DNA from: Enchytraeus crypticus | Taxonomy: Eukaryota; Annelida; Clitellata; Enchytraeida; Enchytraeidae | Assembly (NCBI GenBank): GCA_905160935.1 | Contig: CAJHZI010000794.1 | Coordinates: forward strand, 2,704,501-2,768,500 | Reading direction: 5' to 3' | DNA: 64,000 bases | Part shown: positions 1-11,670 of the stretch, one piece after another | Layout of the letters: each line of letters begins with the position of its first letter | Position numbering within the stretch: the first letter of the stretch is position 1 | Position numbers and translations under genes: made by a program | Notes under the pieces: generated by a model | What the model saw: the letters and a program-made list of their open reading frames with translations, nothing else | What the model was told of the DNA's origin: nothing | The model's database searches: none

Positions 1-342
1 AATTCCTAATATTCTCACTTCGTTAGGTAGACGTTCATTTTCTTTCTCCGCTCCTACTGTTTGGAACTCTCTGCCTCCTGATCTTCGCTCATGTTCTACT
101 ACTTCTATTTTCCGTTGTAAGTTGAAAACACATCTCTTCCCACCATAGATTTATTTCATCTTGCCTGACTGTTTTTTTGATCACCGGACCGGCACTTTTT
201 AGGATCTTTTATTTCTCTTCAGTACGTGTTTTTTTCAGATCGTTTGGAGTGAATCGATTTGTAGTGACATGTGATGGGGGGACGTCCCTGACAACATCCG
301 TGTATGAGGAAACGGACGTTAAACCTTTATTATTATTATTAT
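1..342 (+). mobile_element. LINE-A 3' end (CR1/Jockey-like non-LTR retrotransposon)
   Basis: Frame 2 (2-148) reads the typical C-terminus of a non-LTR polymerase: RRSFSFSAPTVWNSLPPDLR, then RCKLKTHLFPP and stop. A 190-base 3' UTR follows, with GTCCCTGACAACATCC, then GAGGAAACGGACGTTAAACC and a TTA/ATT tail. The window edge cuts off the rest. Clade is tentative. Confidence 0.85.
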
Positions 343-525
343 CTTTAAATCATCTAACATACAAAATCTCGGCTTGACTCTGCATCTATTTCCTTCCATT
401 CTGCCTTTTATGATCTCTTTTAGTAGACTTTCCCCTAAGAATGTGTCCTATCCAACTCTTCTTCCTATTTCTTAATACATTTATCAACTGTCTATCTGTA
501 TCAACTCTCTCCAGAACTTCCTTGT
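343..525 (-). mobile_element. LINE-B fragment
   Basis: Matches the reverse strand of the LINE-B copy at 12.8 kb (regions encoding RKKRWIGHIL and the preceding TDRQFINVLRN). It is joined directly to the tail of LINE-A. Confidence 0.7.
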
Positions 526-839
526 TTGAGCTCCATATATACAGAATATATTATATTTTAATATAGGTCTACATGTATATTCAGTGTAAACAAATATATC
601 ATTTTCAGATGTTGAACTGGACGTTGAATCCTGATTGATTTTTTCTTATCAAGTAGCATATCATTCAGTGTTCAGGTTGATATTAATTCTAACATGTTCT
701 AGACTTATTTTATACTCTGAAGTTGTCTAGTTAGTACATTATACATACTAATTGTGCAACTGCTTTACAGTTACAATTTATTTCTTCTTGGTTTGAAATA
801 AAATTGTCAAAACCTTATTGTAACAAAATAACAAAATAA

Positions 840-925
840 TAATAATGATAATAATAATGATTTAACGTCCGTTACCTCATCCGGGGTTGATGTCAGAGAC
901 GTCGTGATGTCAGGGACGATATGTT
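840..925 (-). mobile_element. LINE-A 3' tail fragment
   Basis: Reverse complement of the LINE-A terminus: AATAATAATGAT, then TTTAACGTCCGTTACCTCAT and GATGTCAG. A further 40-base plus-strand scrap lies at 1935-1975. Between 925 and 1650 there is only a CA/GA microsatellite (1236-1330) and unrecognised sequence. Confidence 0.6.
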
Positions 926-1235
926 AACTGTATTCTTCTGGACACACAATTTATAACTTTTTTGTTGCCTAGCTCTGGCGAACTAAAACAAATAGAACCT
1001 GGTTACCTGAATACAGGTAATATACAAGACTTCAATATTTAAGTACGGGGGGTGGGGTGTAATACTATAATAAGCAGGAGATCTGGAAGGCTGCAGATCG
1101 AGTGACAGTGTTTTAAGAAATAGCGTCGTATCTGACGGGAAATGACTTCTATTGAAACTTAATTGACTGGGATAAAAGTAAGAGTTCTTTGCTAAAGACA
1201 ATTTGATGATGACGATGATGGTTAGACATGCACAG

Positions 1236-1330
1236 ACACGCAAACACACACACAGACACACACACACACACACACACAGAGAGCGAGAGAGAGAGAGAGA
1301 GAGCTAGAGAGAGAGTGAGAGAGAGGGAGT
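1236..1330. repeat. (CA)n/(GA)n microsatellite
   Basis: CA repeats run into GAGA repeats. The antisense ORF across it (Cys/Val repeats) is an artefact of the microsatellite. Confidence 0.9.
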
Positions 1331-1654
1331 TTATATGACCGTAGGCACTTAGACACAGTTTTCATTCACCAGACATTCATTGCTCCAGCAACACATTCAG
1401 CTCCCGTGGGATCGATTCTAATCTGCTCAGAGAGTAAAATCTTAGATATTGACAGGATGGGAAACAGATAATACAGTAAAAACAGCCTGGCAGTTAGAAC
1501 AGGTGGTATTAATAGTGATAGATATAAAAAAGATATCATATCGTCAATACTAGCAGTACCATAACGATACGTGCCATATAGTCCTGGACAATTATATTAT
1601 TTAACTGTAAGCCTAGGCAGGTAAATACAGGGCTTAGTATGCTCAAAAATCATC

Positions 1655-1820
1655 ATCGTCATCGTCATTACCATCATCTTCCCTTGAATCCTAGTTTAAC
1701 CAGGGTGGGGACCAGAACATTTTGTGGCAATTTTTGGAGCATAGGCGCTCATCAACCAAATGCCCTTTCTGACATTGGTTGCTTCTTAGTGCTTTGTCCC
1801 CTTTTATGACACTTGTAGTC
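1655..1820 (-). mobile_element. GAT-tailed SINE-like element
   Basis: Reverse complement of a family present about ten times here. It starts with CATCATC and CTTCCCTTGAATCCTAGTTT, then the head containing AAATGCCCTTTCTGACATTG. Internal promoter boxes are not clear, so it could be a LINE 3' fragment rather than a SINE. Confidence 0.6.
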
Positions 1821-2292
1821 AACGGTTGGTCTATTCTTCAGCAATCCGGACACAAAACGGGTAAAATTCATAAAGTTAATATGCTTAAAAACCAATACTT
1901 CAAAACAAATATTTAGCCTAAACTAAATATATTTAGGCGTCCCTGACATCATCCGTGTATGAGGAAACGGACGGAATGCTATGAAATCTAATGCAAAAGC
2001 TATTTTACATGAACATTAATTTGATTAATTTTATTGTGTAATACGTGACACAAAACTTTAGCGAGAAATTGTGAACAGATTTTAACGGGTATTAACTAGA
2101 ATTAATTATCAATATTTAATATCGTCACACGGCTTCAAAACAGAAATTACACATATCATCGTCACTGATATATTTTCTATGAAGAAGAAAATTGACGTTA
2201 AACACGACTTTAAATTTAAAACTTTAAATTTAAGACTTTAACAGACACAAAAAGAAAATATAAGTTTGAAGGTGATTATGTTCTTTACACTA

Positions 2293-3047
2293 CAGGGTGA
2301 GTAAAAAAAAAGATAACACCTGCAAAAAGTTTGAATATCTCAGGCGATTGTTAATATTTTTCAATAAAACTTTTACCAATTACTAAAGGACTAATTTCTG
2401 ATGGGGTGGCCAATTTTCATCCATTTTGGTACATAGATTGGCCAGTTACGAAAGTTTCAGCAGAGCAACCCTCCATTTTTACCTAAAAATGGCGTTTGCT
2501 ACAACGATAAGGGCAGATTGCACTTCATTGACGAGAAAGTAAAGGTAAACTCTCAGTATTACGTCAATACTTTTCTTCCGGAGCTGCTTGATGATTGCTA
2601 TGCTCTTCTACCAAATGGTTTCATCTTTCAGCAGAATGGTGCTCCGGCTCATGCATCTCGTCATGCACAGGAATGGATCAGCGAGAGAAACCCGGATTTC
2701 ATTAAGAAGCATAAACGGCCTCCAAACTCTCCCGATCTAAATCCTCTGGATTACTATGTCTGGGGAACCATGCTGCATCTCTATCAGAAACACCAGCCGA
2801 AGCCTGAAAACAAGACAGAACTGCAGGAAGTGCTTTACGATTTTTACCCCATTTTTAGGTAAAAATGGGGGGTTGCTCTGCTGAAACTTGCATAGCTGGC
2901 CAATCTGTATACCAAAATGGATGCAAATTGGCCACCCCATCAGAAATGAGTCCTTTAGTAATTGGTAAAATTTTTATTGGAAATATTAACAATCGCCTGA
3001 GATATTCAAACTTTTTGCAGGTGCTATCATTTTTTTTACTTACCCTG
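2293..3047 (+). mobile_element. mariner/Tc1-type element with long inverted repeats and truncated transposase
   Basis: A 755-bp unit flanked by TA on both sides, starting CAGGGTGAGTAAAAA and ending in its complement TTTACTTACCCTG. The inverted repeats are about 190 bp (2293-2485 and 2850-3047). Between them, about 2490-2862, lies the C-terminal third of a transposase: GRLHFIDEKVKVNSQYY, FQQNGAPAHASRHAQEW, PNSPDLNPLDYYVWG. The second catalytic Asp expected in FQQDGAP is Asn here, and the N-terminus is missing, so it is non-autonomous. Confidence 0.9.
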
Positions 3048-3329
3048 TATATTGTACGTAACTCATACGACCTAATACTTATATTCAATTGTATATGTAT
3101 CATTGATATATGTATGTCAAATTAATATTGTATACTAATATTCAATGTAGTCTGCACATTGCACAGTTATCTATACTTGCTTAAATGTATTAGAAGACGT
3201 TGATGAAAACATTCCAGCAGTATAGATTTGGTATAGAAAAGTGCCAAACCAATATTCACACTATTATTATTCGACGGCGGCTAAATGCAGAACTGACGAT
3301 GCGTAAAATGTGTTAAAGGCTATTTAGCG

Positions 3330-3453
3330 CAGGGGCGAATCCAGGAATTTTACACATAGACATTGCTTTAGAAACAATGAAAATATAGTTTTAAAAATTT
3401 TATCGGCGGGCCTAAGGGGGGGCGGGCCCAATGGCCCCCTGGATCTGCCACTG
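3330..3453. mobile_element. hAT-type MITE
   Basis: A 124-bp element starting CAGGGGCGAATCCAGG and ending CCTGGATCTGCCACTG (imperfect terminal inverted repeats), flanked by an 8-bp duplication ATTTAGCG/ATTGAGCG (7 of 8 match). Size, ends and 8-bp target site fit hAT MITEs. Confidence 0.75.
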
Positions 3454-3524
3454 ATTGAGCGCCATTTTAAGTGATTTGGACCCATCACCTGGCAAAGATT
3501 TTAAGTAGGTCAGTTCTGTAAATA

Positions 3525-3778
3525 TTGTTTAAACAGGATAGTTTTCTCAGGGAATGACGCACTAGCCCAGTAAATGTTAGTCGAAGCTGAGGAAGGCATA
3601 GGGGGCTCACCTCGTCATAAGCAGAATCCATCACGCATAATGGTATATCAAGTTCGATGATGTAAAGATCCACTCGTATGTGGACATGAAGAGAAAGCGG
3701 AAGACAGAGAAGAGGCATTATATACCATGGACCTGCCAGTGAGCAGTGCACTAAGAGAGAGAGAGAGAGAGAGAGATA
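3525..3778 (+). mobile_element. LINE-B variant 3' end with (GA)n tail
   Basis: Shares CATGGACCTGCCAGT and GCAGTGCACTAAGAGAGAG with the other LINE-B ends, preceded by a variant 3' UTR also seen at 62355 and, reversed, at 52870-53125. Confidence 0.75.
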
Positions 3779-4477
3779 GTTTCGTAATGTAGCAGAGGAT
3801 TACACATATTTAACTTAAGTATTGCCATATACAAACATACTCAGTAATATCTTTACACAGAATATACATGTATAACGTTATAATGTTGCAATTATGCGAC
3901 ATACGCAGGCACACAGACCAAGTACATACGCCTATGCGTAATACATACTACATAAACACATGTGTACGAGTGTGCATTATTTTCTATCTATAATGTCTAC
4001 ATTTACCAGAACTGCTACCATCTTTCGTTATTCCATTTTTTCTTCAAACTTCGGTAACAGGAAAAAGGAAAGAAAGCCAAAAGCTTATTTCAATCCCCCA
4101 CCATACATGATTACAATATCCAGCTTGTTTTTAGAACTATTCACCGACACCACATTCACATCCTCCTCACTCCAAGACGCAGTTCCATCTGTCAATTAAC
4201 CTATGAGAAAACACACATTGAAGTGGTGCGCGGGCTTAGGAATGAACTTCGCTAGGTTAACCTGCTCTTCCATACAAATCATAGGAAAGGTAAGAACTAT
4301 TTGAATACTTGCGAAGAATTGGGGTTTTACAAAACACCGTCAATTTATAATTTTATTAAAAGTATTTCTATGCATATGTATAACGTCAATCTGTATTGGC
4401 CTTCTTGTTTATTTCTCTCTCTCTCACATGAATAAAATGAATTCATTTCAATACAGCATATACGATGACCTTCACAG

Positions 4478-4633
4478 CAGTGTTTGCTAACACAGTGCTT
4501 GATAACATAGTGTTTGCTAACACAGTGCTTGATAACATAGTGTTTGCTAACACAGTGCTTGCTAACACAGTGCTTGCTAACACAGTGTTTGCTAACACAG
4601 TGTTTGCTAACACAGTGTTTGCTAACACAGTAG
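4478..4633. repeat. 15-bp minisatellite
   Basis: About ten tandem copies of a 15-base unit around TTTGCTAACACAGTG, with a GATAAC variant alternating at the start. Because 15 is divisible by 3, both strands stay open through it; there is no evidence that it codes. Confidence 0.9.
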
Positions 4634-4764
4634 AGACAGAGAGCTCAATCCAGACACAGGCGGTGGAAGTAGACATGATGTCAATTCACGATTCATTCCA
4701 TCAATATTTACTGTCAAGCATATTTCGCAACAGAAGTGCGAAGTTACAGGAAGATTAGTCGCGT

Positions 4765-4910
4765 ATCAGCGCTATAGTTGAACTATCGGCAAGACACTCG
4801 ACCGCAGATCAGTATGTGCGGGGTTCAAATCCTGGGCTCACCCGCCACTGTCACCGCCTTCGAGCGAGGAAACTGACGTTAACATTAGCTTTACCAGGTT
4901 TAACTGTGAA
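4765..4910 (+). mobile_element. SINE1 (tRNA-derived)
   Basis: Head CAAGACACTCGACCGCAGATC, B-box-like GGTTCAAATCC, then CCTTCGAGCGAGGAAACTGA and CGTTAACATTAGCTTT. Same family as the copies at 15.3, 17.9, 40.0, 54.3, 57.9 and 60.6 kb. Confidence 0.8.
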
Positions 4911-5739
4911 TTCCTCAGAGATGTAATCAAACTTATCAGTAATCATGAAACTATAAAATCAATCAGAAAGCTAAGCAGTACATACATGTACATGTATATT
5001 AGCTCACAACATAACGACAAAACTGAAACATGTACCATACAAACAAAATATAGACGTTAAGATTCGGTTGCTTGACTATCAGCAGCATAACACTTCTGAA
5101 TAACGAACATAGAATTAATATCTATGAAAATTAGGCATATATTTTAGTAATTACATGTGTAAATCTGGATACAATTTCCTAAGTATTCTTAAAGATCAGC
5201 TAGGCACAACAACAGTAAAATTACTTTCTCTTAATTCATAGCTTTCAAGACCAGAGAATGTAGAGATTAATACAATAGAGCAATGTGAAGATAGAAAGCA
5301 ATAAACGGATGCGTATGTGGGCTAATGAATTGGATACTTAAAAAATGTTCCTACTCAGACTAGAGATACAGTCAGACTAAACTAACACCTATGAAATTCT
5401 CAATTACATTAGGCTTACTATTAATTCCATTCGGCTAAATTGGAATGGGGCTAGCAATACATAACCACACTACGGAAGACAATTTCATTATTTATACTCG
5501 GCTTGCAATTATTCTATTTACCAACTGCTTAAGTAGGCCTTCGATGTAGGCAGATCGTTAGTGTCATTCGACAATCGATCAACGGTTCATCGCTCAACTT
5601 ACTCACCTATCAATAAAGTTAAATATTGAAAACAGCGAGAATTAGGGAAATATATCTCTTAATTTATTACGACTTTCAGTATTCTCAGAGTAGTTAAGTC
5701 ATCAAGACGGTTCTTTAATTTTTTTGTTTTTATCTTTTT

Positions 5740-6105
5740 AGGATGTCTTAATAGTAGCGGTAACGTCATGAACTTTTATATGGCCGATCCTTAGGTGTAT
5801 TGAACACTCGTTGGTTCGAATCCAAGCTGCGTTGTAAGCTTTTTAAAATGTCTCAGTAGCGCAATGGTTAAGGGTGTAGATAACGTCATGAAGTTTTAAA
5901 TGACAGACCCAGAGGTGAATCGAACTCTCGTGGGTTCGATTCCCAGCCGCGCTGATCTGAGAGTAAATTCTCGGACATTCACTGGACTGGCTACACGGAA
6001 AATGGACTAAATTGCCTAACGGATATAACATGTGATATTAAAAGTGATAGATATCAACATAGTTGATCATTTCACTATAATGTGTGTTATTATTATTATT
6101 ACAAA
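5740..6105 (+). mobile_element. SINE2, truncated copy followed by a full copy
   Basis: 5740-5840 is a truncated copy. 5848-6105 is fuller: GTAGCGCAATGGTTAAGG (A-box side) and GGTTCGATTCCCAGCCGCGC (B-box), then a body and the tail TCACTATAATGTGTG plus TTA repeats. The reverse copy is at 61195-61440. From 4910 to 5740 no feature was recognised. Confidence 0.75.
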
Positions 6106-6397
6106 TTAACCTGAATTAGATTACATATGACTGACTGACAATCATCAAAGACGTAATTATGACTGATTATATAGTATTAATGCTGATATTCTGATACAGC
6201 ATATTTACTATAACAGTACCTGAGTACAGTTTTAAACAAAATTATTTGATAGAGTTTGGGTTTTAAGAACGTTTCAAAGCAATCGTCATACTTATCAACT
6301 TAATTAACAGAATTAACTAGAAAGGATTATTAATCATATATACATGTTTATACATGTATATAGTTACATGTAGGCTATATATACATACATGTATATG

Positions 6398-6398
<1 letters not shown>

Positions 6399-6476
<78 letters not shown>

Positions 6477-6523
6477 GTTGGCCTATATATATATACATGT
6501 ATATATATATATATATAAATATA

Positions 6524-6575
<52 letters not shown>
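6399..6575. repeat. (TA)n microsatellite bordering the foldback element
   Basis: Two long TA runs with a short interruption. Their translated Tyr-Ile ORFs are artefacts. Confidence 0.95.
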
Positions 6576-6577
<2 letters not shown>

Positions 6578-6821
6578 TGTGTTTTTTATAACTGATACCC
6601 CAAATTGTTTTAAGAATAAAGTCGTACGAAGTTGACCGATGTTCTTTAAATCTATAGTATTTGACCAGCAGCCAATTCTTCAAAACATAGAGAAATTTGG
6701 TTTGAATATCTTTAATAATGTGAAAGTTATAATTTCGCGAATAGGAGTGGGGTCAGATAAGAAATTTCCAATACAGGATTACGGGCATGTTACATTTAGC
6801 GTCGATTATCTCTATAAAAAT

Positions 6822-8230
6822 TAGAGATGGGAATTTTATGAATTTCCAGAGTTTGGGTTCGGTTCGGTTCGTTGAAAATGAAAGTTCGGTTCGGTTCGGT
6901 TAGCAATTGACAATTTGAGAGTTCGGTTCGGTTCGTTGAAAATGAAAGTTCGGTTCGGTTCTAGCAAGGGTTCGGGTTCGGTTCGGGTTCGGCTTGCTTT
7001 CCAACTCGCAAGAGTTCGATTCGAGTTCGAAATGGTTTGATTTGGATAATGTTGTAGCAATTGTTTAACTTTACTTATAATAATTATTGTTATGACATAC
7101 ATGTTTAAAATGGTTTATGGTAAATATGTTTAAAAATTAATTAAGTCATAATAGCTGCCACATTTTTTTCCTGAGTATAAATGACAATAAAAAAAGGAGA
7201 GAAGTGGTATTTATTCCTGTACATTTCTTAAAATATTGTTAGTTGACCAACAAATGTTCATAATATAGATAATTAGCTTTGTTATTGAATCTAAAATATT
7301 TTCCTTGATAATAACGAGTAAATAGAATGCTTCATCAATTTTTAAATTTTTTTTGTCACTATAGGCCTATATATTAGATACTTGTACAATTAAGTGGAAA
7401 TGTCTTGGCTAAAATTTGATCCAATATTTCAGAGACAAAGTGCAATTTAGTAACACAAAAATGTCAAATGAAGATGATTTAGTAAACACGTGTAATTCCG
7501 TAGAAAAATGATCATAATAAACACCGTTTGCTATCAACTGACCAGTAATAAGCTTCATAATTTACCTTAGGGCTTCAAATTTTAAACTCTCAGATCAATT
7601 ATGAAGTTACGAAAATAGTTTTGAAATTGCATTGCTATGGTGCAAAATTATTTACTCCAAATAGCCTTAACACAATCATACAGAATGTCATATATAATTA
7701 TTTGTAAATCTGGCTGCAAAAATATTAAGGTAGTACACTAGAATTATAAAAAAATTATAATTAGAATTTAACAAGAAGAAATCCACCTAGATGGAGTCAA
7801 GCATTTTCAGATTTTTACGGGGTACTCTCATCACTTTTGTCGCTTTGATGTTAATCTTCATTCCATATTTCAATGCCGTATCATTCGAACAATCCATTAT
7901 CTGCTGTAGGTCCGTCTCGCTTCTCGCTACCATTCCTTTGTACCGCTACCATTTTAAAATTTGTGTCGGAACCAGCCTTTCCTGAATATATGCTGTTAGA
8001 TACTGAAAGACATGTAAATGCAAAAACTAATATATATTTGTATTGTTCTTACTATCTTTATATAACGTCTTGCTGGTGAAGAAGAGAGAAACTCCAAGAG
8101 TTTGGTTCAGTTCGGTTTGGACGAAGTCTGGGTCCGGGTTCGGTTCGGTCAGAGTCTGGGTTCGAGTTCGGTTCGGTCAAAATTCTAGATTTTAGGGTTC
8201 GGTTCGGATTCAGTTCGATTCCCATCTCTA
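6822..8230. mobile_element. non-autonomous hAT element, 1409 bp
   Basis: Starts TAGAGATGGGAA and ends TTCCCATCTCTA; the 8-bp target duplication ATAAAAAT is perfect (6814-6821 and 8231-8238). Subterminal arrays of GGTTCGGTTCGG lie at both ends in the same orientation (6855-7025, 8100-8215). The interior has no transposase but contains a LINE-B fragment at about 7815-7960. Confidence 0.9.
7815..7960 (-). mobile_element. LINE-B fragment inside the hAT
   Basis: Close to 13320-13435 of the main minus-strand LINE-B: shared TTAATCTTCATTCCATAT and the reverse of the region around the FADD motif. It shows that the hAT carries retrotransposon sequence. Confidence 0.75.
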
Positions 8231-8836
8231 ATAAAAATACTAGCTAACACGCAATTTAAAATTTCTGCTACTGCTATTTTGAAGAGCAATCATTTCTTTT
8301 CAAAACGACGAAAAATACGTGCTGATATGTTCTTAATAGATAAAGTTATTGAACTTTTTATGCATGCATTGCATGAAGAGAATAAACGAAGAAGTTATTT
8401 TAACAGTGGCGCTCCAGGACGCCGCTGCAGTGGCTGTGGTGATAGCAGTTGTACACACACATGCAATGCATGCATTAAAAGTTCAAAAACTTCGTCAATT
8501 AAGAACATATCAGCACGTATTTTGCGTCATTTTGCAAAGAAGTCATTGCTCTTCAAAATAGCATTAGCTGAAATTTAGTGACACTGTCCGCTATTGTTTT
8601 TATAGAGATAATTTTACGCTGCATGTAACACGCCCGTAATCCTGTACTGAAAATTTCTTTTCTGACCCCACTCCTATTCAAAAACTATAACTTTCACGTT
8701 ATTAAAGATATTCAAACGAAATTTCTTTGTGTTGGTAATTGGCTGCTGGTCAAGTACTGTGAATTTCAAGAACATTGGTCAACTTCTTACGACTTTATTG
8801 TTAAAACAATTTGGGGTATCAGTTAAAAAAAGCACA

Positions 8837-8840
<4 letters not shown>

Positions 8841-8903
<63 letters not shown>
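8841..8903. repeat. (TA)n microsatellite
   Basis: Pure TA run at the right edge of the foldback element, mirroring 6399-6575. From 8906 to 11600 no gene, element or repeat array was recognised; the sequence is A/T-rich with scattered stops in all frames. Confidence 0.95.
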
Positions 8904-8909
<6 letters not shown>

Positions 8910-11603
8910 TGTATATAGCTAGCTCGCTATGCCAAGGGAGTTCTCTAAGTGTTACAGAGAACGCAAATAAGGAAGCAAATGATAACAATTTAACGTAAAA
9001 CTATGCGTCATAACTTTTAGCATAAATCCAGCAGAAGTGATATTATAGCTCAATACAGCACACAAAAGTCATACCATACGATTACTAAACTGGACTGATA
9101 TATCCACCTACGCATATACATCTAGTAAATATCAAAACATTAATAGCAACAATATGTAAATGGTTTTACGTCTAATTCCTACTCCAGGAATGACGTTACA
9201 CACGTCCGTACAGTACTTACAACCACAAGCCAATTCAAGCAAAACGATCTGAAAAATCACATGTTAGATGGAAACATGAGATTCGAAAAGGCTCCCATTT
9301 TTTATAAGGAACATTCAAGCATGAATATGCTTAAGTACTGAAAACAAGCATGAACCGACCACTGATATAGAAATTAAAGCAAAATTAGAGAGATAGGGCC
9401 TAAGAAGAATCAGACGTCACTGTTACACTTACAGATATTAAACTGATATAAATATAAATTCTGAGTTTAGTTTAAACTTAAGACAACAGAGTATTTAGTA
9501 TTAAAAGTCGCTAATTACTGACTATACTCTCGTCTGATGTATAGAACACTAGGAAACAGAATTTAACCAATGTTTCATAATCATAATTTTGATGACAGAG
9601 ATAATTATCTTCGAGCTACAGATTAATGTGCAATTTTTAATCAATTAGGTAATTCAATGACATTATACAGCTTACTCTAATCCAATGCACATTAAATATT
9701 CCGGTGAATGCGATTAAACACTCATCATCAGCGTTAACCAAAGATAACATCTGCCATTTACCAATAGCATACGTTTTAAACAATTTAATTTATCACCCAT
9801 TTCACCTGTCCTGCAGAGGTATTATATAACACTGCGAATGGCCAGTAATGGATCTAACTCAATGAAAACAAAGCACCTCATGATGCTATTACGTGTGTTA
9901 AATAACTGAGCCAGCCAGACAAACAATAGTAACATAAACATAACATTGAACTACATAGATATACAGCGACTGTTGCAATGTCAAACTGAACAGTAGGCGT
10001 TAATCTTAAAACACAAATACAGACTAACCTACATAATACTAAATAATATCTTTTAATATTTAGTCAGATACTTTCGATAATCAAAAGATAGTATTTTAAG
10101 AATAATTAATTATAATAAATTATATATATAATTAATTATAATTATATCAGAACATAGCCAGAGGGCTGGTATATAGAAATGTTCTAAACAGCAAAATTGA
10201 TTGCATTCTCCAATTTAAATTTTCATTCATTCTTTGCCTAGATCAAGAACATAGGATCAAGGCAAAAATCAACTATTTCACTCACCAGTAAGCACACTAT
10301 TGATTAATCAATATGCAGATCTCAATATTGAAATTCTATAGTGCTCAAATTGTCGAATAAACATTAATTATATCTCAAATACTTCTACGTAAAGCTTGAC
10401 CTAAGCCATTATCGGGTATATGCAATCTCATTACAAAAGAAATACATGTATATCAGTTGGGAGACATCAGTAGAGAGACATTAATAAAATACTAAATTAG
10501 ATCAGCTATGAAAACACAAAATATAATACATACTGGGTCAAATTATCTAAACTGAAATGTGTTTCTTACGAATTCAGTTATTTCACAATATCGTACCTCA
10601 AAAACAGCACAACACTACCAATTGCAGTCAATTACATACCAATTACAAAATTACCAATTACAGTTTGTATTTTATTAAAAGATATTTATGAAGTTTAAAT
10701 AGGCATTATTCATCAATATGGATTCAAAAATCAATCAATTATTTATTTAAAAAATTTATAAATTATTCAATCAATCAAATATTTAATGAAACGATTATAT
10801 GACTGACAATAAATGTAACCATTTTTATTCGGTTGCGACCAATGCTTTTAAAGAGACAAAAATTAGTGAAATATTTTATAATTTAAACAGATATAGACTA
10901 CACAATAAAGAAAAGTTAGTTATCCAGTTGAACCTAAATTTTACGATCACCATTAAAACCCCTATTGATGAGGTGCTAAATTAGGGGTTAGAGATCATCC
11001 CTTGTTATGTTAGAAAACAAGTCTTATGTAGGTCAAAGGTCAAAAGTGTGATAACAAATACCTAGCAAACCAATTGTAGGTATAAATTTGCACCATAGAT
11101 TTTACATTGAGCAGAGCAAAGAATCCATAACTTATCTTTTATGTTTTAAATTGTATATTAAAATTAATAATGCTTATATCTACGGGAATATATCTTACAA
11201 ATATTTTATTAAACCGAGGGATAACTTTCATGGATTCACGACATTTCAAATTTACCCCTACAGATAACATGTCTAACGACTATTTATTTTCAGAGAAATC
11301 ATAAATTGTTACACACTACAAAAACTGAATTCACAGCACAAAAAACAATTTAAGTTACAACAGTATCCATTGAAAAATTAGGCAACTGCATGTAAACAAA
11401 ATTTAAAACTGTACAAAGGATCGACTCAATGAAAATAAATTTTACATCCACTACATGGTGTTAGAATCCAGGCTACATCGTCTTCATTGTCTAACAATGA
11501 CATCAGGGATATATCCTTAATAACATACAAACAGGCGGATCAACAAAACATAACCAGCTAATACAAATGTAGAAGAAAAGCATCATCTCTACTATTTCCT
11601 GCT

Positions 11604-11609
11604 TTTATT
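11604..11609 (-). other. candidate poly(A) signal of the Nudix gene
   Basis: AATAAA on the minus strand, 62 bases past the stop codon at 11673-11671. Position and sequence fit a polyadenylation signal, but the region is A/T-rich and no transcript evidence is available. Confidence 0.35.
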
Positions 11610-11670
11610 GAACGCAAGCTCTCGACTGCTCACATCATTGCTATGCATCACCGGAATATTATTTGAAATG

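Larger units (their letters stand above)
6576..8840. mobile_element. foldback (long inverted repeat) element, interrupted by a hAT
   Basis: The right arm, about 8425-8840, is the reverse complement of 6576-6821 plus 8239-8420 once the hAT insertion is removed. Landmarks present in both arms: GACCAGCAGCCAATT, AGGAGTGGGGTCAGA, AAATACGTGCTGATATGTTC and GCATGCATTGCATG. Arms of roughly 430 bp close on a short GC-richer centre near 8405-8450, and each outer end merges with a (TA)n run. No transposase was recognised, and the class is unknown. Confidence 0.85.

Noticed and set aside
4443..4758. ORFs open on both strands with TVLANTVFANTV repeats
   Set aside because: A 15-bp tandem repeat keeps frames open on both strands; the flanks look non-coding.
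6389..6683. Tyr-Ile repeat ORFs here and at 8729-8998 and 34683-34886
   Set aside because: Translations of (TA)n microsatellites.
8279..8578. 99-residue ORF in the foldback element centre
   Set aside because: Lies across the two arms and loop of an inverted repeat; no recognisable domain.
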